Assembly: GCF_000269985.1 (NCBI RefSeq)
Contig: NC_016109.1
Location: 6,289,001 to 6,353,000, forward strand
DNA from: Kitasatospora setae KM-6054
GTDB lineage: Bacteria > Actinomycetota > Actinomycetes > Streptomycetales > Streptomycetaceae
Direction of reading: 5' to 3'
DNA: 64,000 nucleotides
In this document: one piece after another, positions 58,615 to 64,000 of the stretch
Position numbering within the stretch: the first letter of the stretch is position 1
Layout of the letters: each line of letters starts with the position of its first letter
Program-made: the position numbers and the translations under genes
Notes under the pieces: model-generated
Seen by the model: the letters and a program-made list of their open reading frames with translations, nothing else
Databases searched by the model: none
Told to the model about the DNA's origin: nothing

Positions 58615-60377
58615 CCACCGACCAGCCGCTGGCGGAGATCGCCCCCGCCCCCGGCGCCCCCGTCCCCGGCGCCCCCGCCGCCGAGGCCGCCGCCGTCCCC
58701 GCCCCGCGCCCCGGCGCGGCGGCCGAGCCCGCCAGACGCGGCTTCCTGGCCAAGGCCCTCGGCGTCACCGCGCTGCTCAGCGCGGCCGGCTCCGGCCTCG
58801 GCCTGCTCCGCGACCTGCTGCTGGCCCGGTACTTCGGCGCCAACCAGGGCACCGACGCCTTCCTGGTCGCCTGGACGGTCCCGGAGACCGCCGCGCCGCT
58901 GCTGATCGAGGACGCGATGGCGTTCCTGATGGTCCCGGCCTTCAGCCTGGCCCTGGTCCTGCGCGAGGAGCGCCCGCACGGCCCGGACCCGGTACGGCAG
59001 TTGACCCGCTCCACGCTGCCCTGGCTGCTGCTCGCGCTCTGCACGCTCTCCGCCGGCGCCGCGCTCGGCGCCCCCCAGCTGGTCGAACTGCTCGCCCCCG
59101 GGCTGGCCGACCCGCAGCTCGCCGTCACCTGCACCCGGATCACCGCGCTCGCCATCCTGCCGTTCGGCGTCGCCGGCTACCTGGCCTCCGCGCTGCGCGC
59201 CCTGCACGCGTTCACCGCGCCCGCCGTCATCTACGTGATGTACAACCTGGGCATCCTGGCGCTGCTGCTCAGCGGCCACCGGCTGCTCGGGGTGCGCTCC
59301 GCGGCGATCGGCGTCGCGGTCGGCAGCGCGCTGATGGCCGGGGTGCTGCTGCTGCCGTTCGCCCGCCGGCTGCGCTCCGGCGGGCGGCGGCGCGGGCTGA
59401 GCCGGGGCGCCGCCCGCCGGCTGGTGCTGATCCCGCTGGCGCTGCTGCCGGTCGCCGCGTTCACGCTGACCCGGCAGGCCCAGGTGTTCATCGAGCGCTA
59501 CCTCGGCTCCGGCCTGCCGCCCGGCACCATCTCGCACCTCAACTACGCCGCGAAGGTCAGCCAGTTGGCGATGACCTCGGCCATCCTGATCGTCACCGTG
59601 ACCTTCCCGGTGGTGGCCCGGGCGATGGCCGCCGGCGACTTCGAGGCGGCCCGCGACCGGGTCGAGAAGGACCTCGGGCAGGCGGCGGCGCTCGTCCTGC
59701 TCGGCACCGCCTTCCTGATGGCCTGCGCCCCCGCGCTGGTCTCCCTGCTGTTCCAGCGCGGCGCGTTCGGCCCCGCCGACACCTCCGCGACCGCCGCCGT
59801 GATCCGGGTCTACTCCTTCGGGCTGCCCGCGCAGGCGATGATCGGCGTGATGGTCCGGCCGTACTTCTGCGTCCGCCCGGTGGTGCGCCGCGCCGACACC
59901 CCGAGGGCCGAGGGCGACCGGATCACCTGGCCCGACTGGTACCCGGTCGGCGCGATGCTGCTCGGCCTGGCCGTCACCGTCGCGGTCGGCGTCGGCGCCA
60001 CCCCGCACTACGGCGCGCTCGGCCTGGCGGCCGGCAACGCGGCCGGCATCACCACCACCGCGGCGCTGCTGATGCGCGGCCTGGTGCTGCGCGGCGTCGC
60101 GCTCCGGCTGCGCCGGGTGCTCGGCGGCCAGGCCCGGCTGCTCGCCGCCGCCGTCGCCGCCGCCGCGCTGGGCTGGCTCGCCGCCCGTTCCGCGGCCGCG
60201 CCGCTGACCGCCGGGCTGTTCGGCGGTACCACCGTCCTGCTGGCCTTCGCCGCGCTCGGCGCGCTGCTGGGCGCCGCCGAGGTGCGCGGCCCGGTGCTCG
60301 GCCTGCTGGCCCGGGCCCGCCGGCCGCGGCCCGTCCCGTCACCCGCCGCCGAAGGGAAGTCGCCCCATGGCCGCTGA
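58611..60377 (+). CDS. MurJ/MviN-like lipid-linked oligosaccharide flippase
   Basis: A 588-residue protein with 12-14 helices. SGLGLLRDLLLARYFGANQGTDAFLVAWTVPE opens the MurJ/MviN (MOP) fold and LFQRGAFGPADT marks the middle signature. In this cluster a Wzx-like role, carrying undecaprenyl-linked repeat units across the membrane, is more likely than lipid II export. It has an Ala/Pro-rich N-terminal tail of about 40 residues and overlaps the deacetylase gene by 11 nt. Confidence 0.88.
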   Translation: MTTDQPLAEIAPAPGAPVPGAPAAEAAAVPAPRPGAAAEPARRGFLAKALGVTALLSAAGSGLGLLRDLLLARYFGANQGTDAFLVAWTVPETAAPLLIEDAMAFLMVPAFSLALVLREERPHGPDPVRQLTRSTLPWLLLALCTLSAGAALGAPQLVELLAPGLADPQLAVTCTRITALAILPFGVAGYLASALRALHAFTAPAVIYVMYNLGILALLLSGHRLLGVRSAAIGVAVGSALMAGVLLLPFARRLRSGGRRRGLSRGAARRLVLIPLALLPVAAFTLTRQAQVFIERYLGSGLPPGTISHLNYAAKVSQLAMTSAILIVTVTFPVVARAMAAGDFEAARDRVEKDLGQAAALVLLGTAFLMACAPALVSLLFQRGAFGPADTSATAAVIRVYSFGLPAQAMIGVMVRPYFCVRPVVRRADTPRAEGDRITWPDWYPVGAMLLGLAVTVAVGVGATPHYGALGLAAGNAAGITTTAALLMRGLVLRGVALRLRRVLGGQARLLAAAVAAAALGWLAARSAAAPLTAGLFGGTTVLLAFAALGALLGAAEVRGPVLGLLARARRPRPVPSPAAEGKSPHGR

Positions 60378-61167
60378 TCACCGCCTGCCGGCCCAGGCCC
60401 TCGCCCCCAGGCTCGCGCCCTGGATCCTGATGTACCACTCGGTGGCCGAGGAGGCCGAGGACCCCTACCTGCTCACCGTCGCCCCCGAGCGGTTCGCCGA
60501 GCAGATGGACTGGCTGCACCGCACCGGTCGGCGCGGCGTCAGCGTCCGCGAGCTGCTGGCCGCGCAGTCCCGCGGCCGGGAGGACCGGCTGGTCGGCCTG
60601 ACCTTCGACGACGGCTACGCCGACTTCGCCCGGCACGCCGTCCCGGTCCTGCGCGAGTACGGCTTCACCGCCACCGCGTACGTCGTCCCCGACCTGCTCG
60701 GCAGCGAGAACGGCTGGGACGCCGAGGGCCCGCGCAAGAAGCTCCTCACCGTCGACCAGGTCGTCGAACTCGCGGGCGCCGGCTGGGAGATCGCCTCGCA
60801 CGGCCTCGGCCACCAGGCCCTCCCCGGCCTCTCCCCGGCCGCCCTGCAACGCCAGACGGCCGACAGCCGGCGCGCCCTCGAAGACCTGGTCGGCGGCCGG
60901 GTCACCGGCTTCTGCTACCCGTACGGCGCCGTCGACCTGCCCGCCACCCGGGCCGTCCGGGACGCCGGGTACGAGTACGCCTGCGCGATCGAGCACTCCT
61001 GGCTGACCAGCCGCTACGCCCTGCCGCGCTGCTACGTCGGCGACCGCGACGGCGCCTGGCGGCTGCGCGCCAAACACGGCCGGCACCGCTGGCGGGACGC
61101 CGTGACCGGGCTGCGCTGGGCCCCGCCGAAGACCGTGCCGAAGGCCGCCGTGGGAGAGCTCCGATGA
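60367..61167 (+). CDS. Polysaccharide deacetylase (NodB-fold, CE4)
   Basis: A 266-residue enzyme. Motif 1 is LTFDDGYADF with the metal-binding Asp, motif 2 is ASHGLGH, and motif 3 is FCYPYGA. No signal peptide is seen, so it may work on the cytoplasmic face or be exported otherwise. The start lies inside the end of the flippase gene and its end overlaps the next glycosyltransferase (ATGA). It would remove acetyl groups from the polymer or its precursor. Confidence 0.9.
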   Translation: MAADHRLPAQALAPRLAPWILMYHSVAEEAEDPYLLTVAPERFAEQMDWLHRTGRRGVSVRELLAAQSRGREDRLVGLTFDDGYADFARHAVPVLREYGFTATAYVVPDLLGSENGWDAEGPRKKLLTVDQVVELAGAGWEIASHGLGHQALPGLSPAALQRQTADSRRALEDLVGGRVTGFCYPYGAVDLPATRAVRDAGYEYACAIEHSWLTSRYALPRCYVGDRDGAWRLRAKHGRHRWRDAVTGLRWAPPKTVPKAAVGELR

Positions 61168-62879
61168 AGGTCCTGCACGTGGTCACCGGCCTGCACGCGG
61201 GCGGCGCCGAACGCCAACTCGCCCTGCTGCTACGGCACCTGCCCGCCGACCAGCGGCACGAGGTGGCCACCCTCAGCAACCCCGGCACGGTCGCCCGCGA
61301 ACTGCGCGCCGCCGGCTTCACCGTCCACCACCTCGACATGCGCGGCAACCGCGACCTCGGCGTGCTGCCCCGGCTCACCCGGCTGATCCGGGCCGGCCGC
61401 TACGACCTGGTGCACACCCACCTCTACCGGGCGATGCTGTACGGGCGGCTCGCCGCCCGGCTGGCCGGCGTCCGCGCGGTGCTCGCCACCGAGCACTCGC
61501 TGCAGACCGGCGTGATCGAGGGCCGGCCCACCTCGCGCGGCGTCAAGGCCCTCTACCTGGGCGCCGAACGCCTCGGCAGCACCACCCTCGCGGTCTCCGG
61601 CCAGGTCGCCGCGGTGCTCGACCAGTGGGGCGTGCCCGCCGACCGGGTCCGGCTGCTGCCCAACGGCGTGGACGCCGCCCGGTACCGCTTCACCCCCACC
61701 GAACGCGCCGCCCACCGCGGCCGGCTGCGCGCCCGACTCGGCCTCCCGATCGGCGCGTTCGTGATCGGCGCGGTCGGCCGGCTGGTCCCCGGCAAGCGCT
61801 TCCACGTCCCGCTGGAGGCGCTGCCGCGGCTCACCGACGCCCGGCTGCTGCTGATCGGCGAGGGCCCCGAACGCCCCGCCCTGCTCGACCTGGCCACCCG
61901 GCTCGGCGTCCGCGACCGGCTGGTGCTCACCGGCGAACGCGACGACGTCCCCGAACTCCTCACCGCCGCCGACGTGCTGGTCTCCCCCTCGCGCGAGGAG
62001 ACCTTCGGCCTGGCCGCCCTCGAAGGACTCGCCGCCGGACTGCCCCTGCTGCACTCCGCCTGCCCCGCCCTCGCCGAACTCCCCCCCGACGCCGCCCCGC
62101 ACGCCCGCCTGCTCCCCTCCGAACCCGAGCCCTACGCCCGCGAGCTGGCCCTCCTCGCCACCACCCGCCCCGGCCCCCACCCGGCCCCGCCCGCCGTCGC
62201 CCACTACGACATCGCCCGGATCGCCGCCGAACTCGCCACCCTCTACCGCGAGTCGGCCGCCGCCGCGCCCACCCGCCGCACCGCCGCCGATGCCGGTGCC
62301 GGTGCTGCTGCCGTTCCGGGCGGTGCGGGCCCGGGTTCGGCGGGGGACGACCGGACGACCCGGTTCCGGTCCGGGCACGACCCTGCGGCGGCCCCGGGGG
62401 AGGAACCGCGCTCGCCCGCACCCGCCCGCGCCCTCCGGGGGCGGGCCGGGCGCGAGCCCGCCCGCCGGGCCGGTACCCCGGTCGAGGCGTCCGGCCCGGT
62501 GGCGCGCAGTGGGGGCCGGCGGGGGCGTTCCGGGCGCGAGCCCGGCGTCCCGGCGCCCGCTCCGGCGGCGGCCGTCCGGGGCGGCGCCCCGGACGGGAGC
62601 ACCGGTCGTGCCCCGGTGGGCCTGGCGGCGCTCATCGCGGGGCTCCGGAGCCGGGTCCGGCGCGAGCCCGCCGCCACCCCGGACGGCGGGGGCCCGCGTC
62701 CGGCGGTGAGCGCCCCCGAGCCCGCTCGGCCTGCCCAGCCCGCCGCGAAGCCGGTCGCGAAGCCCGCCGGGTCCGCCAAGTCGGCCAATCCCGCCGCCAA
62801 TCCCGTCGGGTCCGTGCCGCCCGCTCGGCGGGCGGGGCGGAAGGGCGGAGCCCGGCGCGGGGCGGGCGGGCGGCCCTAG
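61164..62879 (+). CDS. GT4 glycosyltransferase with long low-complexity C-terminal tail
   Basis: A 571-residue protein: residues 1-365 are a GT4 glycosyltransferase (LHVVTGLHAGGAERQLALL, VRLLPNGVDAARY, GAVGRLVPGKRFHV, SPSREETFGLAALEGLAAGLPLL), while the last about 200 residues are Ala/Gly/Pro/Arg-rich and disordered. The tail has no recognised domain and may bind other cluster proteins. It keeps normal high-GC codon use and no stop codons, so it seems translated. Confidence 0.88.
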   Translation: MKVLHVVTGLHAGGAERQLALLLRHLPADQRHEVATLSNPGTVARELRAAGFTVHHLDMRGNRDLGVLPRLTRLIRAGRYDLVHTHLYRAMLYGRLAARLAGVRAVLATEHSLQTGVIEGRPTSRGVKALYLGAERLGSTTLAVSGQVAAVLDQWGVPADRVRLLPNGVDAARYRFTPTERAAHRGRLRARLGLPIGAFVIGAVGRLVPGKRFHVPLEALPRLTDARLLLIGEGPERPALLDLATRLGVRDRLVLTGERDDVPELLTAADVLVSPSREETFGLAALEGLAAGLPLLHSACPALAELPPDAAPHARLLPSEPEPYARELALLATTRPGPHPAPPAVAHYDIARIAAELATLYRESAAAAPTRRTAADAGAGAAAVPGGAGPGSAGDDRTTRFRSGHDPAAAPGEEPRSPAPARALRGRAGREPARRAGTPVEASGPVARSGGRRGRSGREPGVPAPAPAAAVRGGAPDGSTGRAPVGLAALIAGLRSRVRREPAATPDGGGPRPAVSAPEPARPAQPAAKPVAKPAGSAKSANPAANPVGSVPPARRAGRKGGARRGAGGRP

Positions 62880-63016
62880 CCCCGCGCCGCCCCGACCCAC
62901 CGACCCACCGTCCCGCCCCGCCCGGCCGCCCGGCCGCGATCCGCTCCCCGGCCTCCGGCGGCCGCCGCGCCGCGCACTGACGTCCGTTCACCCCTACGAC
63001 CTCTCTGGAGTCACCG
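62880..63016. other. Short GC-rich gap in the exopolysaccharide cluster
   Basis: 137 nt of C-rich sequence; only a possible ribosome site (CTCTGGAG) 5 nt before the next start is noteworthy. Confidence 0.4.
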
Positions 63017-63706
63017 ATGCCCGAACCACGCCGCAGCGCCCGCGCGCTGGCCCGCCGCTGGTGGCCGCTGGCCGTCGCCGTCCCGCTCGGTGCGGTGGCG
63101 GGGGCCGGCTACGCCGCCGTCTCGCACCCGAGTTACGCCGCCAGCTCGTACGTGGTGGTGGTCCCGAACACCCCCGGCGAGAACTCGACCGCCGTCAACT
63201 TCGCGCAGGCGTACGGCCGGTTGACCGGCCAGCCGCAGGTGCTGATCGGTGCCGCCGCCGAGACCGGCCACACGGTGGCCGTGCTGTCGGGGCTGGTGCG
63301 CGGCACCACCTCGCCGGACGCGCCGATGATCGAGATCACCGGTACCGGCGCCCGGGGCGGGGAGGCGGTGAGGAACGCCGACGCGGTCGCCAAGTCGCTG
63401 ATCGCGTTCGGCAACGCCAGCAGCAAGGAGACCGGCGTCCGGCTGGTCCCGCTGGCGCCCGCCGCCGAGCCGGACGCGCCCGCCTCGCCGTCCGCCGCCC
63501 TGGACACCGGGGTCGGCGCGGCCGCCGGCGTGCTGCTCGGCACGCTGGCGATGCTCACCCGCCGCAAGGACGGCCCGGCGGTCCGGGCCGAACTCCCCGC
63601 CCAGCCCGCGCCGGAGCCCGCCGCCCAGGCCGGCCCCAAGGCCGAGCAGCGCGCCGAGCAGCGCGTCGAGCGGCAGGCCGAGCAGCAGCCGGTGGCGGCC
63701 CGGTGA
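63017..63706 (+). CDS. Wzz-like chain-length/polysaccharide co-polymerase protein
   Basis: A 229-residue protein with one helix near the start (WWPLAVAVPLGAVAGAGYAA) and one near residue 165 (GVGAAAGVLLGTLAML), the two-helix layout of Wzz-type proteins, with an outside part of about 120 residues (ASSYVVVVPN). The cytoplasmic tail is Ala/Glu/Gln-rich. No Walker motif or tyrosine cluster follows, so the kinase part of bacterial BY-kinases is absent. It probably sets chain length. Ends overlapping the next gene (GTGA). Confidence 0.8.
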   Translation: MPEPRRSARALARRWWPLAVAVPLGAVAGAGYAAVSHPSYAASSYVVVVPNTPGENSTAVNFAQAYGRLTGQPQVLIGAAAETGHTVAVLSGLVRGTTSPDAPMIEITGTGARGGEAVRNADAVAKSLIAFGNASSKETGVRLVPLAPAAEPDAPASPSAALDTGVGAAAGVLLGTLAMLTRRKDGPAVRAELPAQPAPEPAAQAGPKAEQRAEQRVERQAEQQPVAAR

Positions 63707-64000
63707 AGCTCCGCCAGCGGTCCGTGCCCGGCCCCCGGGTGCCCGCCCAGCCGCCCCGGTCGGCGGCCGACCGGGAGCGGTGGACGGCCGAGGTGCTGCG
63801 GGCCGACGACGCCCTCGACCGGGTCGCCGACGAGTGGGACGGCCTGCACCGCCGCTGCGCCACCGCGACCGCCTTCCAGGCCGCGCCCTGGCTGCGCTCC
63901 TGGTGGCGCGGCTACGGCCGTCCCGGCGCGCTGGTGCTGGTGCTGGTCCGCCGCGACGGGCGGCTGGTCGGTGCCGCCGCGCTGCGCCGCCGCGGCCCGT
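63703..64000 (+). CDS. GNAT/CelD-like acetyltransferase, 3' truncated by the window
   Basis: Starts at GTG 63703 overlapping the previous stop and runs to the window end, 99 codons. After a polar Pro/Arg-rich lead of about 50 residues comes AFQAAPWLRSWWRGYGRP and LVLVLVRRDGRLVGAAALR, like the opening of the CelD/BcsL acetyltransferase-like proteins (PF13480) that go with exopolysaccharide clusters. It presumably acetylates the polymer or a precursor. Confidence 0.75.
   Translation, partial: MKLRQRSVPGPRVPAQPPRSAADRERWTAEVLRADDALDRVADEWDGLHRRCATATAFQAAPWLRSWWRGYGRPGALVLVLVRRDGRLVGAAALRRRGP

Overview
The window is a very GC-rich stretch of actinomycete chromosome with strong third-position GC bias, GTG/TTG starts and many short overlaps between stop and start codons. 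The gene set points to a streptomycete, most likely Kitasatospora: the crotonyl-CoA carboxylase/reductase has Asn81, Phe170, Glu171 and His365 at exactly the positions reported for the Kitasatospora setae enzyme. I see no rRNA, tRNA, CRISPR array, transposase or phage gene. The ends cut through genes: the window opens inside a phosphoesterase and closes inside an acetyltransferase-like gene.

Layout. 1-11.5 kb: mixed transport and regulation (MFS exporter, beta-propeller protein, GNAT, an ABC exporter with a divergent GbsR/MarR-type regulator, a secreted peptidase-like hydrolase, a gntR-osmC pair, a DUF4190/septum-formation-like membrane protein). 11.6-18.5 kb: a minus-strand cobalamin operon, cobD-cobQ-chelatase-cobO-cobB, behind a cobalamin riboswitch. 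18.7-23.2 kb: a hydrolase, a streptomycete hypothetical, and the psd-pssA phospholipid operon. 23.6-33.1 kb: the ethylmalonyl-CoA pathway (ccr, ecm, acyl-CoA dehydrogenase, MaoC hydratase, CitE-like lyase), a TetR regulator and a tandem-fused 3-hydroxyacyl-CoA dehydrogenase. Ecm needs B12, so the cobalamin operon and this pathway are functionally linked. 33.5-45.7 kb: accessory genes and regulators (Uma2, DHA2 exporter with TetR, glutamine-synthetase-like enzyme, SigE-type sigma factor with a membrane partner, two MarRs, and a DeoR/DUF4406/NUDIX module). 46-52.6 kb: secreted cellulases GH5 and GH48, divergent and sharing CebR-type boxes, then a secreted subtilisin. 52.7-64 kb: HipA-like and SRPBCC genes, then an exopolysaccharide cluster (two GT4 glycosyltransferases, initiating sugar transferase, polymerase, flippase, deacetylase, chain-length protein).

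The most unusual object is at 45752-46004, between two convergent genes: 18 contiguous degenerate 14-bp units, each built on TG-N6-CA with dyad symmetry. The same dyad occurs four times at 15-16 bp spacing just upstream of the MarR gene at 41153. Other regulatory findings are a TetR-type dyad that fills the spacer of the ccr promoter and recurs at the tetR promoter, several apparently leaderless regulator and transporter genes whose -10 box lies 6-8 nt before the start codon, 10-bp-period repeats on both sides of the NUDIX/DUF4406 pair, and a nested inverted-repeat block plus 15-bp tandem repeats before the tetR at 36409. Promoter and operator calls were made by eye.
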